Source: Bilabrum cf. latius
Lineage: Eukaryota; Bigyra: Bicosoecida; Bigyra; Bicosoecida
Direction: 5' to 3'
DNA length: 64,000 bases
Assembly: GCA_965178125.1 (NCBI GenBank)
Contig: OZ237749.1
Location: 744,001 to 808,000, forward strand
Shown here: positions 34,298 to 48,500 of the stretch, in pieces
Position numbering within the stretch: the first letter of the stretch is position 1
Layout: each line of letters opens with the position of its first letter
The notes under the pieces: generated by a model
What the model was told of the DNA's origin: nothing
The model's database searches: none
The model's input: only the letters and a program-made list of their open reading frames with translations
Translations under genes and position numbers: made by a program

Positions 34298-37200
34298 TCA
34301 AGCCAACGAACCTCCCACCGCACGGGCGAGCTATTCATCGTACCTCTGAAGTGCCTACATGCGCCTTCTTGCCAGCACCGCCACACCACGGCTTGAAGAT
34401 CGCCGACTCATTTCAGGCCCGTCTCCTCGGGCCTGGGTGCTCACAGCCACACCCCTGCTCGCACCAACAAGCCCCGCGAGACTCCCAACCTGAGGGGGCC
34501 CAGGCAGAGATTGGCTGGCTGAGCCTTCTGAATCGATAGACATAACCTGCTGCGACTCTCTCGGGACGTTGAGACCAACTGAAGCCGCGCCGCCTCTGCT
34601 TGGTGCTCCACGTGCACGTGCACTTCTCTGCGGGCTGCTGCTGCTCGATGACAGCGCGGCGAGGCTGCCCTGGGCCTTCTTTGCATGCACAGCACGAGAC
34701 CGAGAATCAGGACGAGGGCCAGAAAGAGGCCGGTGCGAGCTTATGCCTTGGTCTGACGGGTCCCGTTTACTCCTTAGCTTTTCTTGAGCTGCACGCTGTG
34801 TGATAGGGTCTGCACCAGTTGACACGAACGCAACCGTATCCCGTCCTGGGCTTGGTGGCTCGGCCTGGCCACCTGTTGCACGCCGGGCCATCTATTTGGC
34901 CTGATGGCGATCCTGCTGGCCCAATTGCGCGCTGGCCTTCTCCATGCCCGAGCTAGTGACATGCCTGCTGTACTTGCCGCTGGATCGCCCAGCAGTTGGA
35001 TTCTGACGCTCCTGGGGTCGGACCACCAAATCGTACGGCGAACCGCCCGCACGGCTTGCGACTGCACGAGATGACGAATGCAAAGCCTTACCGCCGAGCT
35101 CCACGACCGGACAGGGAGCACAGTCGAGTAGAAATGGGTGGGACAGTGCTTCCAGAGCAGAGATTCTGCTTCGAGGGTCGTAGTCCAGGCAGCGAGCCAA
35201 GAGATCGACAAGGATAGGCGGGGCCAAAGCCTCGGGCGCAGAAGAAGGAGCAAGTAGTGAGCCTCCTGACGTGCAGCCCTGCCTTGCCTTCGAAATGATC
35301 GAACGGAGCTTCCGCATGAGCGCCGCCGTCGTTGTCTTGGAGATTGTCGCATGTCTCGAAGGTCCTGCTAAACACGGCGCCACGTGACTGAGAAACTTGG
35401 CACTTCGCACCGCTGCTGCAGTTTGACTTGCCTTGGCCGTACTACCCCGCTGCCAAAGATCAGTTGGCATGCGACCAAGCACTCGCTACATGCGCACCAA
35501 CAGTGCAAGGCGCTCCACTCGTTGTGCCTGACCGGCTGCCCCAGCTGCCATGCCTCGTGCGATGCGGATATCATCGGCGTTTGGAAGGAGTATCCCTGCA
35601 GTACCCGCACACAGCTCCAAGAGCACAACTCCCACCGCAAATACGTCGCATGACGGGCTGATCGACTCACCAACTACGATCTCAGGTGCACGGTACCCAG
35701 CCGGCTGCAACTGAAAGTCAGTGGAGTACATTTTCCTGCCTGATCGCGAGAACGAGTTGCCCAAATCAGCCAAGACCACGGAAGGATCGCCTCTGCACGA
35801 CCGCAGCAGTTCCTCCGATCGTGCCGCTCGCGACTCGGACGACGCGGTCGCCAGCGCAGACTCCCGCAGGGCCTCGAGAGCCCTGTCGCACTCCCGAACA
35901 CCCACAGCCGCTGGTGCCCCTTGCAAAAGTACTGCTCGCATTCGGCCGGATGCATCTTTTGCCTTCGACTCTAGCCTCTTTGCTTCCACGAGCTCCTTTT
36001 CTGCGTCGAATTTCGCGATGAGCGCCTTGGCGGTGGCCACGCCAGAGAGAATGTTGTCGGGCTTGACATCAGCGTGCACGATGCCACGTCTAGCAAGGTG
36101 CGCCAGCGCGGTAAACAGGCGCCTCGCTATCTTTGATACAGCCTGCCAGCTGCAAGACGTGGAGCGACGCCCGGGACGCTCTGCGATTGGACGAGCTGCG
36201 CTGCATTGCGAGGCAGCTGCAGTAATGCTTGCAGCGCCTGCTTTACTTGTCCCTGGCTAGCTGCTCGCGAGGTGCTCTGACGGCTGCAGGTCGTACACCT
36301 CCAGCAAAGACGGCCCCCTGAGCTCCATCACGATGCAAAAGTGGCCAAAGTACTGGAAGCAGTCCAAGTACTTTACAAGAGACTAATCAACGCTATCTCG
36401 CATGGGCAGCAGGCCTGCTGTCTGGTCGATGCGAGGAGGCTGCCGGGAGCTGCTGTCAACAGCACTAGCACGACCCTCGGCGTCGGTGGTGCCGCGTCCA
36501 TCGGTCACGGTAGAGGCAGACTGCAGCACGCCACCGACGTGCCGCTGCCTCACCTTGGCGCTGCTTGGTGAAGACGCAGGCGGCTCCGGCTCGAAGAGTC
36601 CTATCGACTTGCGAGGTGGTGAGGGAGATGCTTTGGTAATGGATGATCCATCCTCGGCCGACGGACCAAGGCCAAGATCCGGACTCCGAAGGCTGGAAAC
36701 AGGCTTGCTTTCGTCGATCCGGCGGCGCTTGCCAGGTCTACCAGGACCACGGGAAGGGCCCACCGCTTGAATGGGCTGCGGCCGCCGGCGACCCATAGGC
36801 ATCTCAGGATCATCATCCTCCTCTTCGTCTGAGGACTCCACTGCTTGCCGCGTCGAGACGGCTTGTCTGGAAGAGCTCTCAACGCTGCTGTGACCAGTGG
36901 GAGATGGTAGCATCTCCATTGTACCGTGACTTCGCTTCGCACCGGGCGAGGTAACATTGGCTTGGACGCGGCTGGAGAGAAGCAGGGACGATTTGGCATC
37001 TTGGCCTGATGGCTAGGGCTACTAGACCGGAACTTCATGGCCTATTGGCGTGCGTCTGGCGGCATGCATGCGAGAAAGGCTGAGTAGACCTCTACGCCCC
37101 GATTCTTTAGTGCTTGTCGGGCTGGGTATCGGGGATGAAGGCACATGCTCCCCAGGCGAGCTGACCGCCTTTGAAGTTACATCAGAGGCACGGCTTGGAG

Positions 37201-37984
37201 TAGTAGTGGACCCTAAGCTACCGAGGGTGCTCGTCACAGAGCGCTTTCGACTCGCCGATGCAGCAGGTCTACCGCCGAGCAAGTCGGTCAAGGTGCTCGA
37301 ACGAGGAGATTTAGTGCTACCACTTGCAGCGCTACCCAGCGATGTTTCAGCTTCTTTATTGATCTTCGAGGCTACACCAACCATGCTTTCTGCTGTGAAC
37401 CGAGCGAGAGCCTCCGTACGTAATTCACGCACCGATTTCGTCGGTGACGGCGAAAGCCAGTTGGCCAGCTGCGCCCACTCCGCGGCGCTCCATTCACCAC
37501 ATCCTGCTTCTTGCATTCGGCAGACCTCCTGAACACCAATTTTACCGAATTGGCGGTGCATGACCTTGATGGCGACCATCCGAACCTGTTCGGAGGTTCT
37601 CGTGAAATCGGGCGCTTGTGAGTCCGGCAAAGGTGCAGGGCCTGGTTGGCTAGTCTATCTTGGAGTTCTGCTACCAACAAACGGACTGCTCCACTCATCA
37701 ATCGCTTGAAGTGTGATGCTGAAAGCACCCTGGCCGAGCACTCCCACAATACGGTACCGACCTGCCAGCAAAGGATACTAGTCGGCAAGTTCGACGCGAA
37801 ACCTTCCAGATTTAGCTGATACTCTAACGTTTGTACCATAGGAGCCGTGCTGGTGGCCCAAGTTTGTGTGCACATGCTTCAATCCAACGGTGAGTGCGTG
37901 GCCAACGCGAATCCGATTCCCAATTGTCTGCCGTGCTGCCACCCTTGTTGCCTCCTGGCCGGTAGCATAGGCCTAAAATGCCAT
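34298..37984 (-). CDS. CMGC-like Ser/Thr protein kinase with split catalytic domain
   Basis: Single-exon gene, ATG 37984 to TGA 34298-34300, 1,228 residues with TAG as Gln. The Gly-rich loop 'GVLGQGAFSIT' (~residue 80), Lys of 'VAIKVMH' (~140), catalytic 'HADVKPDN' (Asp ~639), 'ADLGNS' in place of DFG (~740), 'YRAPEIVVG', 'DVFAVGVVLLELCAG' and 'RVLGRMP' are all present, as is a C-lobe Arg in 'DPRSRISALEALSHPFL'. So the kinase should be active. The HADxKPDN, DLGN and RAPE motifs point to the CMGC side (SRPK/Prp4/DYRK relatives). A Ser-rich insert of roughly 300 residues lies between the N-lobe and 'SLVKYLDCFQYFGHFCIVMEL', and another of ~90 lies between HADVKPDN and DLG. The C-terminal ~300 residues are low complexity. 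TAG codons include 37022, 36383, 35483, 34892 and 34355. Confidence 0.82.
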
Positions 37985-38154
37985 CAGATTAGGGAGTGCA
38001 ACGTCTCGCCGATGGACTCATTCTTGAGTTAGAATGCACAGGAATTTCCTACTGCATCTTTCCGGGTCTCGAGCCAGTTCCGGTTTAAAATACAAAACAA
38101 TAAGTAACCCTGTTGTATCTGTGCAATCATGCATGAGTAGCGCTACACCAGTGC

Positions 38155-39414
38155 TCACTGCCTATCATTGCCAGCCTCCACCTCCGCCGCCCACTCGCTC
38201 GCTTCCTTCTCCAGGGCACGCAGGTGCTCCCCCACACGCGCGGCAGCCAGGCTGTAGTACTTGTTCCGGAGTTCCAGCTCCCTGTCAGACATGGGAAGGC
38301 TGTAGGAAAGGGGACTGGCTAGGGGTGGAGGGTCAGAACTCGGGTGAGCTAGCACGATATCCCGCCCCTCAGGCGGTGACATGGCACCATCGCTGCCGGT
38401 GCCAGCGCCGCTCATGGCACCCCCCTGTGCAGCAGAGCCTGGGCCATCGGTTCTTGGACTTGAAGCAGCCACTGCACTAAGCTTGCCACTACCACCACCG
38501 CTCCTTCTCTCCCCTTCGCTGCCCCGCTCAGGCAGCCTCGCAGCCTGTATCATCCGCACCTCTTCCGATGCCTCCCTGTGGATGAACCCCTCCTTCTCCA
38601 TCTCATCGCGGTATTCCCTCCGTATATCATCCATGGGGACAGGATCACCCACAAACACCCCAAGCTGTTTCATGAAAACGAGCGGGATTGGAACCTTGGT
38701 TCCGCGTGGCAAGACCTGCTCCATGCCGCGATGATAGAATGGCAAAACGATCGGTGCTTCTCTCGCATCGCATACGAGCCTCCCTACGCCGGTACGGATT
38801 TTGCCCATTTCGCCAATCTTTCGTGATCTTGTACCTTCGGGAAAGAAGTGCACCCATTCCCCTTCGTCTAAGCGACGCACCATATCAGTCATCCAGCCCT
38901 ACATCAATCCGGCGCCCCGCTGGACCGGCAAGACCTTTCCCTTTCTAAGAATGGTAGCCACCGCAGTATTCTTAAAGCATCTATCGGTGGCGCAAGGAGT
39001 GTACCGCATTAATTGTGGCTTTAGGCACTATTCCCAGCTGATCAACGTGGAAAGGGCACCCGGGTCATCGATCGCCGTCGTATGGTTGGAAACAGTCACA
39101 ATCCCTCGCTTCTTCAGCTGGCGCTCCTTATCGACTAACGCTTTCTAGAAGACCTCGGCTCGCCTCAATTCAGTCTTGTTGAGGATATGCATCACAAACT
39201 TGGAGTACACGCCGAGGAACCCAATCATGAGGCGGCTAACCAGGTCTTTCCCATCAGAATCACTCCCAGTTTTGCCTGCATATAGATCTGGATATGGTTT
39301 ACCTGGTTTAGGTGCGGCCATATCGCAAGGGCCACTCGAGCCAAGCGAGGTGAAGTCCGGCAGGTGTCTCTGTTGTAGTGGCTCCGGATTTCGCCAGCCG
39401 CGGCCAAGGTGCAT
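38155..39414 (-). CDS. TAZ: Tafazzin-like acyltransferase (cardiolipin remodelling)
   Basis: Single-exon gene of 419 residues, ATG 39414 (preceded in frame by TGA) to TGA 38155-38157. The PlsC/LPLAT signature HX4D is present in 'TVSNHTTAIDD', followed by 'LMRYTPCATDRCFKN', 'GKVLPVQRGAGLM', the block 'EGEWVHFFPEGTRSR' and 'PIVLPFYHRGMEQVLP'. This order is diagnostic of tafazzin, the mitochondrial CoA-independent transacylase acting on monolysocardiolipin. A hydrophobic N-terminal segment 'LMIGFLGVYSKFVMHIL' fits interfacial membrane anchoring. The C-terminal ~120 residues are Ser/Gly-rich and extra. Three TAG codons (39145, 39028, 38899) lie in the acyltransferase domain; the one at 38899-38901 aligns with a Gln conserved in human, plant and yeast tafazzins as I recall them. 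Confidence 0.88.
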
Positions 39415-39562
39415 GCTGCAGGCTTGTCATGCGGTCAATTGGTAGGACTCGGTTGATGCGAGACAATACGTGATGCCCAGCGCTGCACGGTATAATGGTA
39501 TTCAAGGCTGGATCAAATTCGAGCCACACAAGGGCCAAGGTAGACTACCGGGGTTCTTGCCC

Positions 39563-42500
39563 TCACCCAGTGCCGCGGAAACTGCCCGACTTCTTTAGCA
39601 TCCTGCGCATCTCAGCGTTCGAAGAAGAAGCCTTTGGCATCCCCATGCCTCGGTTTGCCGTTGGTGTCCTTGCGAACCCAGCCCCTACACCAGCCCCTAC
39701 ACCTGACCCCCGGGGCCCACCCATGCCCCTCGGAGAACCCATCCCCCGAGGGCCTCCCATGCCCCTGTGCGCACCACCTCCTGGCAGTGCACCAGGCCTC
39801 CCACGAGACCCTCCTGCCACGAAGGAGCCGGCGCCGACCATCCGTCCTCCAGCGAATCCAGCCCCGGGCCGGGGAGAGCCCATGCCCTTTCCCTCGGCTC
39901 CCGCCCTCCCCTGATGTCGCTGCTGCAGGCGGCTGCCAACTGCGGACGGACGGCGGTCTCCCAACCGCCCCCCGGCTCCGGCAGCAGCATTGTACGGCTC
40001 CATACCTGCCTGTATCTGCGCATGCGTGCCTGAGGTGCCGAGCAGCTTGCCAGCGCCGGCGCCACCGCGCCTGCCCGGTGATCCTGGGAACCTCTTTCCG
40101 CCCCGATTGGCAGCGCCGAAGCCCTCTTCGCCGATGCCACCAGGGTGAGATGTCATCACAAGCTCATCGTGCGCTCCAAAATTATCACCAGAGCTTTGGC
40201 TGGATTGGGTAGGGCCCGCTATGTCGCGACCCGCGCCCTGCCTGCACCTCACGATCAGAAGTGCGGCAATAATGACCACGACGACGCAAGCTATCGCAAT
40301 GCAGATGCCCGCGGCGGCCCAAAACTCGCCGTCCGTCCAGCCATCTCCGTCCCCATCTGTGTCGCCGCCACCAGACGAAGTGACCACTGTTCTGACGCGC
40401 TCTGTCTTGGGAGCTGAGAGCAGAGCCACGCCCGTGGTGCTCGCTCCAGCTTGCTGAAACCTGTCGTCGGTGTTGATCTGGGTGGCCAGGCTACCGGAAG
40501 ATGCGCTGGACTCCACGGCATCTGCCACGTTGTCTGTCACGTCCGATCCCGCTGAGTCTCCAGAGAGCGAGGTTGAGAACTGCACGTTTGTGCCCTGCTG
40601 CAGCCTCCGCCTACTGCCCCCCGAGGAACCGGCGTCGATGGCACCGATGCTGATGTTGGAGGCCGACATGCCCGACCGCTGTTCCTCAGGAAGAGCGGCA
40701 CGCACAATGCCGGCCACGATCTCGCGGAAGGCCAGCTGCAGATCCTAGGATGCAGAGAACACGACGCTGTCCAGGCCAGTCAGCTCCGTGTCGAACTCAA
40801 CTTCCGCCGTCGTGCTGTCCTGCACGATGACAACGGTCGAGACGGGACAGCTTGGGGCCGGGCTCTACGCGGCAGCGGCAGCGCTGTTGGACGGCGACGG
40901 TGAAGCAGTACTTGCTGGGCTGGCAGTCGGGCTGGTGGCCGCTGGAGAGCCCACCACAGGTGAGCTGGACGCGCTAGACCCGGGGCTTTGCGTCACGGAA
41001 GGCGCCATCGACGGAGACGGCGTGCTGCTCACCCCAGCGCTGCAGCTGTCCGTGTAAGCGATCGTCACGATCAGGTCATCCGCAGCCACGGAGCACCCAT
41101 CCGTCACGTAGTATCGGAATACGTACGTGCCAACGTGGGTGGGCACAAACCAAGCGCTCTATCCCGCTGCATAGAATGTCATAGTTTCAGAACCGACCGA
41201 CACAGAAGGAGGCGAACCAGGCAGTGGCGCGGGGACCTGAGCTCCAGGGGGAACAGTCTCAACTGCCCAAGCCGAGGAGAGCTGCCTAAACTGCGAGGGT
41301 GCATCCGCCAGGTTTGAAACTCCAAGCGATGCGATGCCCGCCAGGCTAACGTTCGACGGCAGGGCATCGACGCCGGGTCGCAGCAGGATTGGCGCCACGG
41401 CAGTTGCCGCCGCAGACGGTCCCGTGGGACACACTACCTCGACTCTGAAGGTGCCGGTGGCCGGGGTGCTGCACCCATCGGATACTACAGCCTATACTTC
41501 GTAGCTACCGATTCCGTCCGGGACAAACTGAGCCAATCCACGCGTGGAACTGGACTGGACCCCACTGGCGGCGTCTACGCTAGTGGCGGACGCGATTTGC
41601 AGCTCGGCTGCTCTCGAGAACCCCATCGCGGAGGAGCCAGGACGGCGCACCCTTGGCAGCGTGGGCGAGTCATACAGGCTCCAGGAGTACGTCAGAGCAG
41701 AGGCTGGGGTGTCCGCGTCTGTGGTGCCTCGTGCGTCGAGTCCAACGGTCGAACCGAGCGTCCACACGCCCGAGGTCAGCCCCGTGCCCCTCTCTGCCTC
41801 ATCAAAGTCGTCGTCGCCAGGTCCATCGGAAAGCGGGGCAGAAATGGTACCGGAAGAGACCCTGCTGCTTTCATCGTCTGCTTCGATCTAGACCACGGGT
41901 GACTGGCCGCACGCAACCGTGATGCGGACGGTCTCAGTTCGAGTAGCGGCGGTGATGCCAGTGTTGCTGGAGCCTGCCATGCTGGGCGTCTCGGTGGTTG
42001 AGATTTGAAGCACGTACGTGCCTGCAGCATGCGGGAAGAAACGAGGTGACAGCACGTCAGCACCGTTGGGAAACAGATCCTGCATGGTCGCAGTGGCAGC
42101 ACCAGCCGGCTGAGAGACAACCGACCACTGCACGGAGAGCCCCAAGTCGTCGAGGGTCCTCGCCTGCGCCGGCGTACCCACGAGCTAGCCACGCAAATCG
42201 AGGTATCTCGTCTTCCAGAGGACAAAACCAGCGCCTGGAGTTAGCGACAGCGAGTAATCAGTCCCTGCAAACAGCATAGGCATGTCAGCTCCCACCACCA
42301 CCACTGCGTCTCCCTCGCTCACATAGCAGCCATCGGACGCAGACACCCTTGCCACGTACACGCCCGCCACATCCAACACCGCCGTTGCGGTGATTGACTC
42401 GGAGAAGACACCTTGTGTACCAATAGACGCCGTCTCAGAGCCCAGGGCTGGGGCATCTGCTGGGGGAAGGAAGCCATCCAGCCTGCTAAGCGGCGTGTTC

Positions 42501-45500
42501 TGGTCCACACCAGGCGCACCAATGTCCGTGACGAGTCTTGAGTTTGATGGCACCTGAGTCCAGCGCCATCTCCACAGCCTAGGTGCTCCCTGGGGGTGGT
42601 TAACCACGTCAGCTGAATTTGAGAGGCCAAACGAGACCTCCACGGCTTCGCCTGCTGCTGTAGACACCGTGCCAGCCTAAGGGGCAGGGCTTGGCGTAGG
42701 CAGCGTAGCAGAACCGTCGATCCCGCTCTACCCAGTCTGAGCTCCTGCAGCCACGAGCAGCGGCCCACTTGGCAGCCTAGTATGCACCTGCACGCCGGAA
42801 CCAGGCTCCAGGATGGAGAAGCTCTCCTGCGTGACGCCAGTCATGATTCCACGTACTGCCCCGGTTTCGAGCACGGGCCCATCGGCGCACACCGCCGTGA
42901 CCCGCACGGTGTCGGTGTCCACAGAGCAACCATCGTCGACTGAGATCTGTAGCTCATACGTTCCCAGCCCGTCTGGTGTCAGGGTCGGCATCGACGTTGA
43001 GCTGCTGCCAATGCTGCTGGTGCGGATGTTCGATGCTGACATTGACTAGATTGATGCTGCGTGGCCCACGCGGGACACTGCGGCTGGACTCGCAGCAGCA
43101 CCACCTGGTTTCCGCACAGATGGTATCGACAGAAGCATCCAAGAGTAGATCAATCCATCTGGCGACTCCTCATCGGTCGAGGCCGAGCCGTTGATGCTGG
43201 CTGACGTGCCCAGCACCACCTCGATATCGTCGCCTGCATCTGCCCTTGGTCTCGACGAGCATTCCACCACCAGCCTTGCGACACCAGAGCGGAACGCGCA
43301 GCCAACGAAGGCCTCCACTCTCAGCTCGTAGCTACCAGCGATTGAAGCAGTCACTGCAGGCCGCAACACACCACTATTCTCGATCGTAGCAGACCCGCCC
43401 GCTGGTGTGCTTATCACGGCCCACCTCAGCCCAGTCACGCCGATCGTCTGCTCTTCCGCTTCGCTGAGAGCAACCCCGGTGGAGCTGACTAGTCCGACTC
43501 TATCGAGCTCAAACCGCTGCGCAATGGGAACTAGGTACGAGCCGCCAGTGTCCAGCGATGGCGCCTCTTCCTGAATGCTCCACTCGAACTTGAGCTGGGG
43601 AAGCGCCGGTGCCGCATCTGCTGCGCTTCCCACCGAGTCTGATGACGAGGGTCCATTGTAGTAGGGGCTTGGAAGCCTGTTCTGGGAGTAGCTTTGGCTG
43701 CCAAGGTAGGCTGCATAGTCAAACGCACCCGCGAGATCAACCCATGCCCCGACCGGGACGGTGGCGGACTGCAGCTGCACTGGTGGCGTGGGCGCTGGGG
43801 AGGCTCCACCCGTTCGAGCAGTTGCGTCTGCAATCCTGGACCTTAGCCCGCCTGTAGCAGACACTGGGTTGGTTTCTGGGGCGGCACAAAGCACGTGAAT
43901 GTGTACAACGTCTCGGACGCTCGCACATCCATCGGTCGCGATCAGAACTAGGCTGTAGGTGCCGGTACGCCGTGCAACAAACGAGGGCATCAGCGTGGTT
44001 GCGTTCATGATGTGCGGTACGTCCATGGAGCCAACGCCGAGGCTGAATACCCCACCGGTGGAGTTGCCTGGACCACCCAAGCTTGCCGGAACTGCCTCAT
44101 CGCCGTTCTCCGCGTATGGTACCGATGTGAACTCCCATCGAACAGCCACTGAGCTCGACGCGTTATTTGAAGCGTCTGTCATGCTGCCATTGCCCATCAT
44201 GCTTGCGTTGCCTATATTTTCCTACACGGAGCCATGCAGCTGGATAATGATGCCGTTCTCCTCTGAAGCACCGATGACTGGCAGGCTTCCGTCATCGCTG
44301 ACGTTGCCGGCTGCGAGCACAGTCCCTGCAGTGCCGTTGGGACCATCCAGGGCTACAGCACCCGCGGTTGCCCAGAGCACCTCCAGGTTGTCCCCCGCAT
44401 CGATCTCGGGAAGCTGAGCGCATACAGCCTCCACCTGCATCTCGGCCGTGGAAGATGAGCATCCGTCCGACACGGTGACGCGGAACCTGTACGTACCCGG
44501 GATATCGGGAATGAAAGTGGCCACAGCATTGAAGGCATCTCCGATAGAAAGGCGCTGGGAACCGATCGGCGATTCAATCAGTTCCCACGTAAACGACATA
44601 TCGTCGTGTCCCCACGGGGTCACGCTCGCATCAAGAGTCGCAGTAGCATTGAGCACCGCAGCGGGGCCGATGAAGCCACCGTTGGTGTCGGCAAGGTCGC
44701 CCGTGTCAGCGGACCCGCGGGCAAGCACCGGACGCAATGCGTCGCTGGTCAGCGATCTCGGGGCGCGCAGTGCAATGGGAATGAGCATATCAGCTCCATC
44801 GCCAGAAGGGCGACCAAATTCACCGGCTACATTGGCGGTTGCCTGCTGCAGACTGGCAGCGGAAGTCACGCCGCCGGCACCCGACACCTCCGTCGATGAG
44901 AGGCCAGCTCCCACTCCAGCAAAGCTTGATCCCAGTACTTCATCATCGTCTGAGCCAGAGCTTCCCAGGATCTCACCACCGGCGCCATCAGATGATCCTG
45001 CTCCGAGCAAGGAGGCTCCAGTCAGCGGCACGGTAACCACAGATTCCGAAACTTGCGCAGTAGGCCCAGCGTTGCACGTTGCCACCACCCTTACGGTAGC
45101 AGTAGACACGCCGCAGCTCGCCCTGTCATCGGCAGCGTCAGGAGAGTCTGAAGCAGTTAGTGTGAATTCGTACATGCCCTCCATATCTGGTTCAGCCACC
45201 GCGGCTCCGGGGAATGCTCCAACACCCAGAGGCAGGGGCGCTGGGGCCACCCGGGAGCCCCCTACAGCAGCCAACCGGGAGCCAGTTGGGGCGGCGGTCA
45301 CTCTCCACCGATAATACAAGCCTGCTGCCGTGGCACCCGCCGCTGCGAGCTCAGGGTTGAGAATTACAGGGGCAAACCTGGGAGCAACAGGACCGGCAAT
45401 GACTCCGTCACTGGATTCAAGGGCAACAAGCGCGGATTCTCGCTCCATCGGGCTCAGCCTGGCCAAGTCAACGCTGTTGAGCAGCCCTGGATACCTTCCC

Positions 45501-48500
45501 CACCTGGATACGAAACTAGCCGAGCCGAACGAGTCCTCCGCCGCCATCGAGGCTGCATCTCCTTCAGCGACAGCAGGGGCGTTTGGCATTGTGGCCGGCT
45601 CCCCTGATTCTAACAGGCTCATTGCCCTAGCACTGGCGAATGCAACCGGCGGTGGTCCGCAATTTGCAACGACAAGCACATTGGCGAAACCGGACTCGCA
45701 CCGCATGCCGGCTTCAGCCGGAGGCAGCTCTGCAAGTGGAGTCGACAGGTCACGTCCAGGTGCTGATGACGCAAAGACACGGAAGCTGTAAGTCCCGGGC
45801 ACAGTAGGGATGAAGTACGCAGTGCTGGACGAGCTGTTACCTATCGCAACACCATGGCGAGCAAACTCAGCCACGTCAGACACGCTGGGTGCCGTCGCAT
45901 CTGGATCCGCAGCAAGCACGACATCAGCCAGGTACGCCGATCGTGCCGCCAAAATAGGGGCACTTACGACCTTCCATTGGTAGAACATGCGGGTGCTGGA
46001 TAGCGCGCTCGATGCGAGCGCCCCGGTCACCTGAGCAGAGGCCCTCATGGTCACGCTGCTGGCGAGCATGGCGCCACGGAGGCGATTGACAGCTTCGCGC
46101 ATCGCGGTTGCGCGGGTCTACCCCAAGCCAATGGCTCTTTGAGCAGTCTCGTGCGCTGCACGAGCAGCCTGTGCTCCTGTCCTGGCCTAGTCCATCGTCA
46201 CAGTGATGGATGACTGCTGTACCGTCACAGCCGGGGCCGGCGGACACTTGACTTCCACCTCGACGTCTAGAGAGGCCTCGGAGCAGCCGTCGTGGACGGT
46301 CAGACGGATCTTGTACATGCCGTACGCATCCGGCCGGAACATCGTCACGGCGTCGGGGTTTATGCGCCCCGCGGCGCGATGTGCCTCTGGTCCGCCGCCC
46401 AGCGATCGCAGCAGAGAGATCGCAGCTTCTGTCCCACCTGCGCCGGCCATGTCGTACGAAACAGATGCCGAGGCTACCTGAGCCGCGAACAAGCTGTTCG
46501 ATGTTGCATTCGGGTGCATGAGAGCGGGGCGCATGCTCTGTGAGCCGGTGGGGTATTCTACGACCTGCCATATGTATCGCAGTGGCTGAATGAAAGAGAA
46601 ATCGTCTCGTGCAAGGCCGAGGGCATCTTGCGTGGCATTGGCCGGGTCAGCCTGGTCGAATGACATGGATGCGTTGATGGTGATCTCAGGCATGATCACT
46701 GCACCGGTGCGCTAGGACGAAGCAACAGTAATGCTGTACGTTGCTGTTCCATCCGCTGCCCCATCGTCCTCGAGCCGCAATACGGCAGATTCCTGCGAGT
46801 CCGATGTCTCGCTTGCTCCAGGCGCATCCAGAGAATCATCGGCCTCGGAAAGCACGACATCAAGCACCGGCACGGGCGTGGGATTGCACTGAACTTCCAC
46901 CGTCATCTCGCGCTCGATCGCGCGGCAGCCATCCCAGACGCTCTGCACGATAGTATACACTCCCACGCCTGGCAACTCCAGCTGGGCGCTATTGTTCGTG
47001 GAGATCACTCCAGTGGACGGCGCCTCGTCAAAGAGGCACTGGCCGCCAAAGCTCGAGTGCCGATTGGTTATATCAACTAAAAATTCCTTAGCCCCCGTAG
47101 CAGATCCCGGGCTTTCCTCATATCCGACTGTTTCCTCCGGGCACTCCTAACTCAGCAGAGACCACGACAGCAGCGCCGGCACGGCAGTTAAGCTGCCGTT
47201 TGCGCTTGCGTTGAATTCGATCGTGACAGACCTATTCATGGCCCCACCCTCACTGAAGTCGTCGCCAACGTACTTGATGAAGGTGTGCGTCTCGGGAAGA
47301 GGTGGGAGGTCTGTGGTAGTCATGGGACAGACTACTCGAGCCGTCACATTTCCGCTCACATTGGTGCATCCATCGGACGCCAGAAAGCCCACGGTCCAGA
47401 CCCCAAGCTTTGTGGGGGCAACAGAGGCAGACGCAGCACGAACGGAAGCCTGATGTTCAGTACCATTGCCAACTAGGCGAGTCTCCCCATTGTCCATATC
47501 AGGCCCGTCTAGGAGCATGAGGGCACTGCCAGGCTCATCACCAGCGATCTGGGCAATCGTGCCAGCGCCCGGACCCGAGTAGACTCCCTCGGACTCATGG
47601 AACGCTGAGGTCCACTCCACGTACAAGGCATCGGTGTCAAAGTCTAAGGCTTCGATGGAGAAGTTCAGCGGAGGGATAGTCGACGTCGCGACATCCACCA
47701 CTGACACGAGATCGCTACGTGACAGCAGTCGCGTCAAGTTCAGCACGGGAGCATCGTTACATGCCGAGGCCACGATTGCAACGTCCACCCCCAATCCGCT
47801 GCCATCCGAGGCATTCACGCGTATCATAGACATACCGTGGTGCTCGGTTGTGAACATCGGGCGCTGAATCTTGCTTGCAGGCACTTCAGGCGATAGCGAA
47901 GTACCCGTCTTGACCTCTTCAGCATCGGCTGGTACTAGGGTATCAACGTATTCGAGCAAAAAGGAAGTCCCGGGTAGCACTCCAACAGAAATGGAGGCGT
48001 TGGAAGGCACGCCGGCCGACATGCTCAGCTCTGCAGGTGCCAGTGCAACCTGATGAGAGCCAAGTGCGCCCTCCAGTAGGTGCTCAGACGTGACCACACG
48101 GCTTGAACTAGCCACGGAGAATGAGCCGGACGACAAAAAGGACCCGCTGGCAGCTCGTAGTGCCAAGAAGCGATCTGACTGGTTGGAGCCAGGCGGAGAC
48201 AGGGGACCTGCGGCATAGCCCATGAATGCCCATTCCAGGTCGATATCCTCTTGATTGCTATCAGAGTCTGTTGGAGAGTCTGATCCCAACTGAATCGCAT
48301 CAAACGCCTGCATCCCAGGCACAGGTAGGCCAGTGTCGGCAGTGTCAGTCTGCCATTGAGAGAGCAGCACGTCAATGTTGTCATCATCATCAACATTTTC
48401 GGAGTCATCGACCTCGCCGGCGTACTGGTCCCCGTTGTCCTCTGCAACAAGGGCAGTTTCGTTGGCAGCCTGCGGATCTGGGGCGATGCTTGCCTCGGCA

